From the NCBI GenBank assembly GCA_902795835.1, contig CADBNA010000265.1, positions 1-9,150 on the forward strand: 9,150 nt of DNA, read 5' to 3'. Source of the DNA: an uncultured Lachnospiraceae bacterium. GTDB lineage: Bacteria > Bacillota_A > Clostridia > Lachnospirales > Lachnospiraceae. Numbering within the stretch: position 1 is the stretch's first letter; each line of letters begins with the position of its first letter. The notes beneath the pieces are model-generated. The model was not told the origin of the DNA. It did no database searches and saw nothing but the letters and a program-made list of their open reading frames with translations. Shown piece by piece: positions 1 to 6,560 of this stretch. Position numbers and translations under genes: made by a program.

Positions 1-1
1 A

Positions 2-169
2 ATCGACCAGATCATCAAATGCGTCTGGTGCTTCTTCCGCCTGCGCAGCCGCAAATGGATGAAGAAGATCCGGACCGCTGAGGAACACTTACTTCAGAGT
101 GAACAGGGACTGTCCCGGCGGGCATTCCCTGTTTTTCATCTTTATTCACATGCTTTTCGCCTCTTCTGA
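2..169 (+). CDS. C-terminal fragment of an unidentified protein (left edge, 3' end uncertain)
   Basis: The frame beginning at base 2 is open from the window edge to a TGA at 167-169. Its first 26 codons have a very strong bias: about 23 of 26 end in G or C, which marks real coding sequence. The fragment has a short hydrophobic, cysteine-containing patch (IIKCVWCFF) followed by a basic stretch (RLRSRKWMKKIR), which could be the end of a membrane-associated protein. I do not recognise the family. After about base 77 the codon bias disappears and the frame runs straight through a strong terminator hairpin (102-136). The native stop may therefore lie earlier: a TGA exists at 79-81, one frame over, so a small frameshift or a lost stop is possible. 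The coding call for the first 80 bases is fair; the exact end is not secure. Confidence 0.4.
   Translation: MDQIIKCVWCFFRLRSRKWMKKIRTAEEHLLQSEQGLSRRAFPVFHLYSHAFRLF
102..136 (+). terminator. Rho-independent terminator of the left-edge gene
   Basis: AACAGGGA (102-109) pairs perfectly with TCCCTGTT (126-133). Above one mismatch, an inner stem of about five pairs (111-115 with 120-124, including one G-U) closes on a four-base loop. A run of five T (132-136) follows. This is a classical intrinsic terminator for + strand transcription and it separates the left-edge gene from the two-component locus. Confidence 0.85.
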
Positions 170-302
170 AGTTTTGCAGAAAGGCAGCATCGCCGTCAAT
201 ACCATGGCAGACCGGTATGCCATTCTGGCATAGTCCAGAACAGCTCCAGCCAGCTGCGGAACTTGAGAATGTCATAATTGTTCAGCATATGCAGAATTTG
301 CA
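137..302. other. Intergenic stretch without a convincing gene
   Basis: Between the terminator and the regulator promoter I see no gene with a ribosome binding site. Short open pieces exist on the + strand: 150 to about 230, 26 codons from ATG, and 217-316, 32 codons. The + frame around 165-229 and a neighbouring frame around 235-277 read like ordinary protein. They could be frameshifted debris of an old gene, but I recognise nothing and would not annotate one. Confidence 0.4.
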
Positions 303-331
303 TTTACATTTCTAATAAATCGAAATAATAT
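303..331 (+). promoter_or_regulatory. Candidate sigma-A-type promoter of the two-component operon
   Basis: TTTACA (303-308, five of six consensus positions) is followed after exactly 17 bases by TAATAT (326-331, four of six). The DNA around it is AT-rich. Transcription would start near 338, leaving a leader of roughly 35 bases before the regulator ATG at 374. The prediction rests on consensus match and position only. Confidence 0.5.
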
Positions 332-373
332 ATGTTTAGAATCTGAGATGAAACAGTCGGGAGAAAACAGGAT

Positions 374-1594
374 ATGTACAGCATACTTATTGTGGATGAT
401 GAGAAAAATGTTACGGAATCACTGAAGGAATCCATTCCATGGGCTGATCTTGGCGTTGAGAACGTATATACAGCCGGGAATGGCTACCAGGCGCTCGGGA
501 TCCTGTCGAACATGTATGTGGATCTTGTGATTGCAGACATACAGATGCCGCTTATGGACGGTCTGGAGCTTGTAAAGGAAATACGCAGCACCCATCCGGG
601 AGTGCGGTGTATCTTTCTGACAGCATATGACCGTTTTGAGTATGCGGTTCAGGCCCTGAAGCTCGGTGCTGACAATTATATTCTCAAGCCTGTTTCCATG
701 ATGGAGATGACGCAGACCATCGAAAGCACCCTGGACAATTTGTATGCCGAACGTGAAAGCAGAGACACGGTCTTTCAGGAAAACATGATCCGCAGGTGGC
801 TTAACGGCAATATCAGCAGCAGCGAACTGACGGAAAAGGCATCTTTTCTGCCGGTAAGTGTATATCTGCATAATTATGTAGTAGCAGCTGTTGCCACCAC
901 AGACGCCGGCAGCCGGTTTCAGGATTTCCTGGAAAACTGCCGCACCGAGCTCACCGCGAAGTATGACGCCGCTCTTCTGTGTGACAATTATGAGCGGTAT
1001 GTGTTTCTTGTGGGCGGCAGGCAGATCCTCCAGGAATCCATCCGGGAAATTATCGACAGAACTGTACGCACTGCAGATATACAGGAACATGTAGCACTCG
1101 CAGTGAGCCCTGTGGTGACAGACCGCATGAAAGTGCATATGTGCTACAGGAGCGTAACAGAATATCTGAACAAACTGCATGCACCGGCGGACATTCATGG
1201 GAGTTATGTGCTGTACTCTGAAACTCCATCTCCCGGGACGGATGTTCTGCAGTCCAGTCTTGTACTGAGCCCGGTTGTAGCCCGTACTGTTGCAATGATC
1301 AGGAAGCACTACTCTGAGGGCATTTCCCTGAAAACGGTGAGCAGTCAGATGAATGTCAATACGGCATACCTTGGGTATCTGTTCAAGAAGGAAACGGGGG
1401 TCTATTTCAACAGCTACCTGAACGATTACCGGGTTGACCAGGCAGCGGAACTGCTTTGCAGAAGCTCCCATTCCGTCAATGACATAGCCGGAATGGTAGG
1501 ATTTGCAACCTCCAGCCATTTCATTACCACGTTCAGGAAAAAGTATGGTATCTCTCCCTTGAAATACAGGCTGCTTCATATGGAGGAAACGTGA
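374..1594 (+). CDS. YesN-type response regulator with AraC-family DNA-binding domain
   Basis: This is a cytoplasmic transcription regulator of 406 residues. Residues 1-120 form a receiver domain: acidic pair D8-D9, phospho-acceptor D55 in the DIQMP context, T83, and K105 in the NYILKP motif, so all key phosphorylation residues are present. The middle (about 125-300) is a variable linker. Residues about 302-402 are an AraC-type domain with two helix-turn-helix units, the first near 317-341 and the second near 367-392, ending in the typical FRKKYGISPLKYR block. The start at 374 is supported by GGGAG at 359-363, ten bases upstream. The stop overlaps the next start (GTGA at 1591-1594), so regulator and kinase are translationally coupled. 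The likely role is activation of the neighbouring aldolase and sugar-importer genes after phosphorylation by the downstream kinase; the targets are inferred from context. Domain identity is secure. Confidence 0.95.
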   Translation: MYSILIVDDEKNVTESLKESIPWADLGVENVYTAGNGYQALGILSNMYVDLVIADIQMPLMDGLELVKEIRSTHPGVRCIFLTAYDRFEYAVQALKLGADNYILKPVSMMEMTQTIESTLDNLYAERESRDTVFQENMIRRWLNGNISSSELTEKASFLPVSVYLHNYVVAAVATTDAGSRFQDFLENCRTELTAKYDAALLCDNYERYVFLVGGRQILQESIREIIDRTVRTADIQEHVALAVSPVVTDRMKVHMCYRSVTEYLNKLHAPADIHGSYVLYSETPSPGTDVLQSSLVLSPVVARTVAMIRKHYSEGISLKTVSSQMNVNTAYLGYLFKKETGVYFNSYLNDYRVDQAAELLCRSSHSVNDIAGMVGFATSSHFITTFRKKYGISPLKYRLLHMEET

Positions 1595-3429
1595 GGGACT
1601 GTCAGATGAAAAAAGAAAAAAAGTCTGCCGGGAAAAAGACAGGGGGAAACCTTTATTCGCTTCTGCTGAACCTCAATATTATCTATACAGTCTTTGCCGT
1701 AATCATCTGTGCCATCGCGTGTGTCTTTACCTTCCGCGAGCGACGTCAGCAGGTGATATCCTTACTGGATGCAGCCTTTGTCCGGGTTTGCGGCGAATAC
1801 AAAAGTATTCTTGATAATTACTGGCAGGTGTATATGCCCATATTTGAGGACAGTGACAATACCTATGAAATTCTTCACAAATACTTCGGTGAAGGGAAAG
1901 CCCTCACCTACAATGACAGAGGGAACCTTTATACTGCCCTGAGAGAGATTCTTGTCCGAAACAATGGACTGCAGTTCATCGGACTTTATTCACCGGAGAG
2001 GGCAGATAATTATCTGCTGCTGTATTCAGAAACATCTCTGAGTGATGTAAAAAGGTCAGAAAGCCTGATCAGGGAACTTCGGTCAGAGGATCATATCGAG
2101 ACAAGGCGTCTTTTCCATATACCGGGCCAGGGCACTCTGGATGCTGCCTTATGCGTGATCAGTCCCGCCCCGTACCCGGAGAAATACGGTGTTATTCTGG
2201 CGGGTTTTTCCCTCAACTCTTTCAATGTGATTCTGAAAGACATGCTTTCCCTGCCCGAGTCTTTTCGGATCAGGATTCTGCGGGATCATCAGATTGTGTA
2301 TGACTCAGGGGATGCGTATGACGCGGACATCGGTTTTCAGCCGCCGGATAATGGGACAGGTGTGTATCACAGCGGGGATGACGCCTTCTATTACAGAAGC
2401 GCCTATGCCGGGGACAATCTGTCTGTCGGATATTATTCGGTCATGCTGAGCGAACTGAACAGACTTGGAAATGCGCAGACGATGAAGATTATTCTGGTGT
2501 CCATGGCAGTGTGGATCCTGTCCATGATCGTCCAGCTGTTTATTCTCAAGTTCGCCCTTCGCGGTGTATCTGTTATTCAGAGCGGACTGAACCGGATGAA
2601 TGACAATGCACCGAACTATAAGCTTCCTGACAATCTGTATGGAGAGCTGTCGCAGATTGCTTCAGAGATCAATGAAATGAGTGACCGGCTGGATGAGCAT
2701 ATGCGCAAGGCATACTATTATGAGCTGAAGGAAAAGGACGCAAGAATGGCAGAGCTTCAGGCATCCTTCAATCCTCACTTTCTCTATAACACGCTGGAAA
2801 TGCTTCGCAGCAAGAGCTACGCAAACGGGGATGAAGAAACATCGGAGCTGATTGCACAGCTGTCGGCACTGTTCCGCGGCCTGATCGGAAATCGGACATT
2901 CATTTCCCTGCGTGAGGAACTGGCGTTTGGATCGCGGTATTTTGCGCTCCTGAACGCGAGGTACGGAGACTCGGTGGAAGTGGAGTACGATATTGATAAT
3001 GAATGGCTGGATCTTGGGATTATCCGGAATACTTTTCAGATCATCATCGAGAATTACTTTGTTCACGGGTTCGAGGAGGACAAGGAAGACAAGTATATTC
3101 ATATCAGTGGAGTTTCCGAGGATGGCGATGGCATCTGTTTTATCGTTGAGGATAATGGCAGAGGCATGGATGATGAAGCGCTTGCCCGGCTTCAGCGCAG
3201 CCTTCTGGAGCCGATCGGTCAGGAAGAGAAAAGCTATGGCCTCAAAAATCTCAGTCAGCGAATAAAACTGTTTTATGGAGATAACTATGGGGTTGCGGTC
3301 GGCCACAGTGCGGACGGTGGACTGCGTGTGGAAATCCATATGCGCAAAATGCGTGTGGATGACAAAACGCGGCCTTCTATCGGCAAAGAAGAGCAGGCAG
3401 ACAAAATCCTGGGCCCGCTGATCCAATAA
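1591..3429 (+). CDS. YesM/LytS-type sensor histidine kinase
   Basis: This is a membrane sensor kinase of 612 residues, partner of the preceding regulator. A cytoplasmic basic N-terminus leads into a membrane segment at about 25-47. A large extracytoplasmic sensing region follows (about 50-295, probably Cache-like), then a second membrane segment at about 298-320 and a HAMP-like linker to about 375. The His_kinase motif FNPHFLYN carries the phosphorylated H396. The ATPase domain shows an N-box variant IIIENYFVHG (484-493), the G1 box VEDNGRGM (519-526) and the SYGLKNLSQRIKL segment (548-560). A basic tail of some 28 residues follows the last ATPase strand. The GTG start at 1591 overlaps the regulator stop and has GGAGG at 1582-1586, with a spacing of only four bases. 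An ATG at 1606, five codons in, with GAGG at 1593-1596 is a reasonable alternative. No terminator is visible after the stop, so read-through into the aldolase gene is possible. The ligand is unknown; a sugar or sugar-binding protein is likely from context. Confidence 0.94.
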   Translation: MRDCQMKKEKKSAGKKTGGNLYSLLLNLNIIYTVFAVIICAIACVFTFRERRQQVISLLDAAFVRVCGEYKSILDNYWQVYMPIFEDSDNTYEILHKYFGEGKALTYNDRGNLYTALREILVRNNGLQFIGLYSPERADNYLLLYSETSLSDVKRSESLIRELRSEDHIETRRLFHIPGQGTLDAALCVISPAPYPEKYGVILAGFSLNSFNVILKDMLSLPESFRIRILRDHQIVYDSGDAYDADIGFQPPDNGTGVYHSGDDAFYYRSAYAGDNLSVGYYSVMLSELNRLGNAQTMKIILVSMAVWILSMIVQLFILKFALRGVSVIQSGLNRMNDNAPNYKLPDNLYGELSQIASEINEMSDRLDEHMRKAYYYELKEKDARMAELQASFNPHFLYNTLEMLRSKSYANGDEETSELIAQLSALFRGLIGNRTFISLREELAFGSRYFALLNARYGDSVEVEYDIDNEWLDLGIIRNTFQIIIENYFVHGFEEDKEDKYIHISGVSEDGDGICFIVEDNGRGMDDEALARLQRSLLEPIGQEEKSYGLKNLSQRIKLFYGDNYGVAVGHSADGGLRVEIHMRKMRVDDKTRPSIGKEEQADKILGPLIQ

Positions 3430-3441
3430 AAGTGGGATTTG

Positions 3442-3459
3442 CGCAATAATCTGCGGATT
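3442..3459 (+). promoter_or_regulatory. Candidate regulator-binding site upstream of the aldolase promoter
   Basis: CGCAATAATCTGCGGATT matches the importer-region motif copy at 4496-4513 at 11 of 18 positions. The shared core is CGCA-N3-A-N-CTG. It lies just upstream of the -35 box (3467), and its first base is 48 bases from the -10 box. The equivalent distance at the importer is 46. It also contains a short inverted repeat, CGCA-N6-TGCG. The match is modest and could be chance. Confidence 0.3.
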
Positions 3460-3466
3460 GTCGAAA

Positions 3467-3495
3467 TTGACATTGCTTTTCCATCTCTTTAGATT
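3467..3495 (+). promoter_or_regulatory. Promoter of the aldolase gene
   Basis: A perfect TTGACA (3467-3472) is separated by exactly 17 bases from TAGATT (3490-3495, four of six consensus positions). Transcription would start near 3502, giving a leader of about 40 bases. A short inverted repeat, ATGCA (3499-3503) and TGCAT (3512-3516), sits at the expected start site and could be an operator or mean nothing. The promoter lets the aldolase be expressed separately from the kinase operon. Confidence 0.65.
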
Positions 3496-3540
3496 TAAAT
3501 GCATACAGAGCTGCATGAAAACTGAGGAGGAGGGAGAAAC

Positions 3541-4317
3541 ATGAGCAGAAATCTGGACCATTTCAGAGAAAAAATCCGGGAGGGAAAACTGGCCAAAGGT
3601 TTTTTTGTGAATTTCAGCGACAGCATTGTGTCAGAAATAGCGGGGCTTGCAGGCTATGACTATGTATGGATCGATGCGGAGCATGGTCCCCTTGACCGGC
3701 AGGAGATTCTCCATCACATTATGGCAGCCCAGGGAAGCGGCTGCTGCGCGTTTGTCCGTGTTCCCATTGCCGATCCTGCATACATGAAAGCGATCCTGGA
3801 CATGGGGCCTGATGGTCTGATCTTTCCGTTCACCAACAACCGTGAGGCCGCTGAGCGCGCTGTAAGAGGCTGTGTCTATCCAAAGGACGGCGGTGTCCGC
3901 GGCCAGGGACCGCTTCGCGCCATTGATTATGGAATCATGCCGGAGATGGAATACATCAGCAGCGTCAAGGAACGGGTATTCAAGATCATGCAGATTGAGA
4001 CGATTGAAGGCTATGAGAATCTTGACGAAGTCATGGACGTGGACGGCGTTGACTCGATTTTCATCGGTTCGGCAGATATGAGCCGCTCCATTGAGGGCTA
4101 CAGAGGCGAAAAGCACTATGTGCTTCAGGACATATATAATGATATCTGCCGGCGGGTAAAGGCACGGGGGCTGATCCTCGGCGTAACCTGCGGTGCCAAC
4201 CCGGAACGTGCCAGACAGGAGAAAGAGAAAGGTGCGGACTGGATCTGCTGCAACAATGATGTCAGATGCCTGGCATCAAGCCTCCAGAAGAGCCTGGATG
4301 CCATCCGGGATTTCTGA
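3541..4317 (+). CDS. HpcH/HpaI-family class II aldolase (2-keto-3-deoxy sugar acid aldolase-like)
   Basis: This is a cytoplasmic, metal-dependent aldolase of 258 residues, the usual family length. The family (HpaI, GarL, RhmA) cleaves 2-keto-3-deoxy acids to pyruvate plus an aldehyde. Visible motifs are DAEHGP with the catalytic-type H48, R73 in FVRVP, the substrate-loop segment GGVRGQGPLRA (117-127), and the likely metal ligands E153 in QIET and D179 in GSADMS. All key residues expected for activity appear present. The start at 3541 has a strong purine-rich site (GGAGGAGGGAG, about 3526-3536). The gene has its own promoter and its own terminator, so it is a single-gene unit between the sensor pair and the importer. 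That position suggests a role in catabolism of the imported carbohydrate, for instance a deoxy-keto sugar acid. The substrate (rhamnonate, glucarate, homoprotocatechuate type or other) cannot be told from sequence alone. Confidence 0.9.
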   Translation: MSRNLDHFREKIREGKLAKGFFVNFSDSIVSEIAGLAGYDYVWIDAEHGPLDRQEILHHIMAAQGSGCCAFVRVPIADPAYMKAILDMGPDGLIFPFTNNREAAERAVRGCVYPKDGGVRGQGPLRAIDYGIMPEMEYISSVKERVFKIMQIETIEGYENLDEVMDVDGVDSIFIGSADMSRSIEGYRGEKHYVLQDIYNDICRRVKARGLILGVTCGANPERARQEKEKGADWICCNNDVRCLASSLQKSLDAIRDF

Positions 4318-4347
4318 TGTGTTACATGAAGCTGACCAGTCTGTATG

Positions 4348-4384
4348 ACAGAAAGGACTGTGGATTCCACAGTCCTTTTTCTGT
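4348..4384 (+). terminator. Strong intrinsic terminator after the aldolase gene
   Basis: AAAGGACTGTGGA (4352-4364) and TCCACAGTCCTTT (4366-4378) are perfect reverse complements around a single base, so the stem closes on a small loop. The descending arm runs into a T-run (4376-4380). An outer ACAG/CTGT pair (4348-4351 with 4381-4384) can extend the stem. The run of A on the ascending side means it might also work in the opposite direction. It isolates the aldolase gene from the importer operon. Confidence 0.92.
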
Positions 4385-4411
4385 ACTGGGAAAGAAACGC
4401 AGGAAAAGCGG

Positions 4412-4441
4412 TTGACGTGTCATCGTTCAGAAAAATGGAAT
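4412..4441 (+). promoter_or_regulatory. Possible secondary promoter upstream of the importer operon
   Basis: TTGACG (4412-4417, five of six) and TGGAAT (4436-4441, four of six) are 18 bases apart. If used, transcription would begin just before or within the first motif copy at 4445, so the repeats would then act as downstream operators. It competes with the -10 box at 4542 as the explanation for importer transcription and is less convincing. Confidence 0.25.
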
Positions 4442-4444
4442 ATT

Positions 4445-4513
4445 CGCAGCAAACTGAAATCTGCGCAATTTCGTGCCGATGTGTTATGGGATTCTCGCAA
4501 TTAACTGAAATCT
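4445..4513 (+). promoter_or_regulatory. Paired direct repeats, candidate response-regulator operator of the importer operon
   Basis: CGCA-N3-AACTGAAATCT occurs at 4445-4462 and again at 4496-4513, exactly 51 bases apart, about five DNA helix turns. The two copies are identical at 15 of 18 positions and differ only at the three bases after CGCA. The second copy ends about 28 bases before the TATAAT box (4542), a usual place for an AraC-type activator. An additional inverted pair, GAAAT (4456-4460) and ATTTC (4468-4472), overlaps the first copy. AraC-family regulators usually bind directly repeated half sites, and the regulator encoded at 374-1594 is the obvious candidate; this link is inferred. 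Confidence 0.45.
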
Positions 4514-4541
4514 TCAAGATATACAGAAAACCCAGGACAGA

Positions 4542-4547
4542 TATAAT
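4542..4547 (+). promoter_or_regulatory. -10 box of a probable activator-dependent importer promoter
   Basis: TATAAT is a perfect consensus -10 sequence in non-coding DNA 60 bases before the first permease gene. No hexamer resembling TTGACA lies at a spacing of 16 to 18 bases (the region reads ATATAC or similar). A good -10 with a poor -35, plus direct repeats just upstream, is the pattern expected of a promoter that needs an activator. Confidence 0.5.
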
Positions 4548-4606
4548 GGAATCAGAGGAAAAGATACATATCAGATGACAGTCATTCCATTGCTCAAGAG
4601 GGTGGT

Positions 4607-5524
4607 ATGATGAGAAAAATGACGAAAAAAGAATGGAATCGCTTTAAACTGTTTCTCTACATTCTTCCGCCGCTGGCCATTGTGATTCTCTTTCATTATG
4701 TTCCTATCTGGGGATGGTCATTTGCCTTCTTTCAGTACAAACCCGGCAGAGCACTTCTGGACTGCAGGTTCATTGGCCTTGAGAACTTCAAGGCGCTGTT
4801 CGGAAACGCGGTGATGCGGAAAAACCTTCTGAGGGTGCTTACAAACACATTCGGCATTCACGCCCTCGGATACCTGTTCACGCCGTTTCCCATGATTTTC
4901 GCCATTCTGCTGAGTGAACTCAGGGGAAACCGGTTCCGCAAATCTGTGCAGACAATGACCACGCTTCCCAATTTCATCAGCTGGGTGATCCTGTATTCCC
5001 TTGCCAGGGGGCTGTTCGGCACAAATGGCCTGGTGAATGGTCTGCTGGCGCAGATAGGTTCGGAAGCACGGGTGAATATTCTCAATTCAAGCAGTCATGT
5101 CTGGCTGACCCAGGTCCTCCTTCAGCAGTGGAAGAGTCTGGGATACAGTTCCATCATCTATTTCGCGGCCATCGCAGGGCTTGATCAGGAGATTACTGAA
5201 GCGGCCATGGTTGATGGCGCGGACCGCTATAAGAGAATCTGGTATATCACCATTCCGCAATTGCTGCCGACGTATTTTGTTCTGCTGATCATGAGCATAG
5301 GCAATTTTCTGAATACAGGAGTGGACCAGTATCTGGCTTTCGGCAACGCACTGAATAAAGGCAGCATTGAAGTGCTGGACCTGTATGTATATAACCTGGG
5401 CATTGGTTCAGGTCAGATATCCTTTTCTGTGGCGGTTGGCATGATGAAATCGGCGGTTGCATTTGTCCTGTTCTTTACCGCAAACCGGGTCAGCAGACAG
5501 GTGCGCGGTGAGAGCGTCTTCTGA
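4607..5524 (+). CDS. lplB: LplB-type ABC sugar transporter permease
   Basis: This is an inner-membrane permease subunit of a carbohydrate ABC importer, 305 residues, the normal family length. About six membrane segments are visible (roughly 17-35, 83-103, 122-137, 175-195, 222-236 and 272-292). The N-terminal pattern, a hydrophobic helix followed by HYVPIWGWSFAFFQY and IGLENFKALF, is typical of LplB-type permeases. The cytoplasmic EAA loop that docks the ATPase reads EAAMVDGADRYKR (198-210) and leads into ITIPQLLP. The start is one of two tandem ATG codons (4607 or 4610). AGAGGG at 4597-4602 is better spaced from the second. It is the first gene of a three-gene operon, and the next start is only 14 bases past its stop. 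The symbol is family-level; orthology to the Bacillus gene is not proven. Oligosaccharide import is likely, with the exact sugar unknown. Confidence 0.92.
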   Translation: MMRKMTKKEWNRFKLFLYILPPLAIVILFHYVPIWGWSFAFFQYKPGRALLDCRFIGLENFKALFGNAVMRKNLLRVLTNTFGIHALGYLFTPFPMIFAILLSELRGNRFRKSVQTMTTLPNFISWVILYSLARGLFGTNGLVNGLLAQIGSEARVNILNSSSHVWLTQVLLQQWKSLGYSSIIYFAAIAGLDQEITEAAMVDGADRYKRIWYITIPQLLPTYFVLLIMSIGNFLNTGVDQYLAFGNALNKGSIEVLDLYVYNLGIGSGQISFSVAVGMMKSAVAFVLFFTANRVSRQVRGESVF

Positions 5525-5538
5525 AGGAGCTGAGCATA

Positions 5539-6450
5539 ATGAAAATGAAGGCACGGACAAAAGGATCTTCATGGACGATGGAGGACAGGGTGTTTCATGT
5601 CTGCGTCTACATTCTTTGCGGCGCTTTTACGCTGATCTGTGTATATCCGTTTTACTATCTGCTGATCTGTACAATCAGCAATTCACAGCTGGTGGACATG
5701 GGTAGAATTCTTGTTCTCCCCCGTGGGATCCATTTTGAGAACTATATCAAAATCTTCTCCGTCCAGAATCTGGACAACGCGGCTCTTGTCTCAGTGCTTC
5801 GAACGGTTTCGGGCACAGTCCTCACACTGATGATGTCTTCATACATGGCCTATTTTTTCACCAAGCAGGATATGTGGGGCAGAAAATTCTGGTATCGGCT
5901 TACAGTCATCACCATGTATTTCTCAGCCGGCATGATCCCGACATATCTGAACAATTACCGGCTGGGGCTTACGAATACATTTTTCATCTATATCATGCCG
6001 GGGCTTGTCTCCATATACAACATGATTCTGATCAAGACATCCATTGAAGCAATGCCCAGGGAGCTGGAGGAATCTGCATACATGGACGGCGCGGGATATT
6101 TCCGGCGGTTTATCCGGATTGTTTTGCCGCTGCAGAAGCCAATTCTTGCCACGGTCTCTCTCTTCCTTGCAGTAGGGCACTGGAATGACTTCTTTACCAC
6201 AAAACTCTATATTACCAACACAAAGCTGTATACCCTGCAGTTTCTGCTCTATGAGCTTCTGACTCAGGTTCAGTCCGCAGCACAGCAGATCGAGTATGAA
6301 ACCACCAATCAGGATGTGGCTTCAGCCATCACAACCACGGGTATCCGCATGACACTCACAGCGATTGTCATGCTCCCGATTATTCTGGTCTACCCGTTTA
6401 TCCAGAGATATTACGTCAAAGGGATCATGATCGGCGCTGTGAAAGGATAA
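5539..6450 (+). CDS. ytcP: YtcP/LplC-type ABC sugar transporter permease
   Basis: This is the second inner-membrane permease subunit, 303 residues, pairing with the upstream LplB-type protein to form the channel. The N-terminal helix with the VYPFYYLLICTISN block (35-48), the following ILVLPRGIHFENYIKIF segment (57-73) and about six membrane segments match the YtcP/LplC group. The EAA loop is ELEESAYMDGAGYFRR (175-190) followed by IVLPLQKP (194-201), and GHWNDFF (213-219) is the usual following motif. AAGGAG (5524-5529) lies nine bases before the ATG at 5539; an ATG two codons later is less well spaced. No ATP-binding subunit is encoded here. In characterised relatives the energy comes from a shared MsmX-type ATPase encoded elsewhere, which I infer here too. 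A hairpin overlaps the stop codon. The symbol is family-level. Confidence 0.92.
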   Translation: MKMKARTKGSSWTMEDRVFHVCVYILCGAFTLICVYPFYYLLICTISNSQLVDMGRILVLPRGIHFENYIKIFSVQNLDNAALVSVLRTVSGTVLTLMMSSYMAYFFTKQDMWGRKFWYRLTVITMYFSAGMIPTYLNNYRLGLTNTFFIYIMPGLVSIYNMILIKTSIEAMPRELEESAYMDGAGYFRRFIRIVLPLQKPILATVSLFLAVGHWNDFFTTKLYITNTKLYTLQFLLYELLTQVQSAAQQIEYETTNQDVASAITTTGIRMTLTAIVMLPIILVYPFIQRYYVKGIMIGAVKG

Positions 6451-6458
6451 GAGCGCCG
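6432..6458 (+). repeat. Inverted repeat across the stop codon of the second permease gene
   Basis: CGGCGCT (6432-6438) and AGCGCCG (6452-6458) are perfect reverse complements around a 13-base loop that contains the TAA stop (6448-6450). The stem is GC-rich, but no T-run follows, so it does not look like a terminator. It sits at the junction between a permease gene and the solute-binding protein gene, where RNA hairpins often set processing or stability so that the binding protein is made in excess. That role is inferred. Confidence 0.45.
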
Positions 6459-6560
6459 TTGGATGAAACAAAACGTCGGGAGGTGCATAACGAAACGTAA
6501 TACCAATCCCACATGGACAGGTCTGATGTAACGATGCGACAAAGGAAAGGAATGAACACC

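Noticed and set aside
15..275. Minus-strand open frame at the left edge (86 codons)
   Set aside because: It is rich in S, G and C, resembles nothing, runs across a + strand terminator and is opposed by strong + strand codon bias in the first 80 bases.
240..300. Possible motif copy upstream of the response regulator, for autoregulation
   Set aside because: TTCAG-N4-TGCA on this strand resembles the reverse of the importer repeats, but the spacing is off by one and other positions fail.
419..1579. Long minus-strand open frame opposite the response regulator (386 codons)
   Set aside because: It lies entirely within a gene with complete receiver and AraC domains. The antisense translation resembles no protein family and has no ribosome binding site I can support; it is a codon-bias shadow.
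2662..3561. Minus-strand open frame opposite the kinase end and the aldolase start (299 codons)
   Set aside because: It covers the conserved ATPase domain of the kinase on the opposite strand and crosses the aldolase promoter. No recognisable domain.
4395..4425. Possible catabolite-response (cre-like) element near the importer promoter
   Set aside because: The bases around AAAAGCGGTTGAC miss several invariant positions of the cre consensus, including the TG at the left.
6513..6560. Upstream ATG as start of the solute-binding protein
   Set aside because: It has no ribosome binding site and would add 16 polar residues before a normal signal peptide; the ATG at 6561 fits better.
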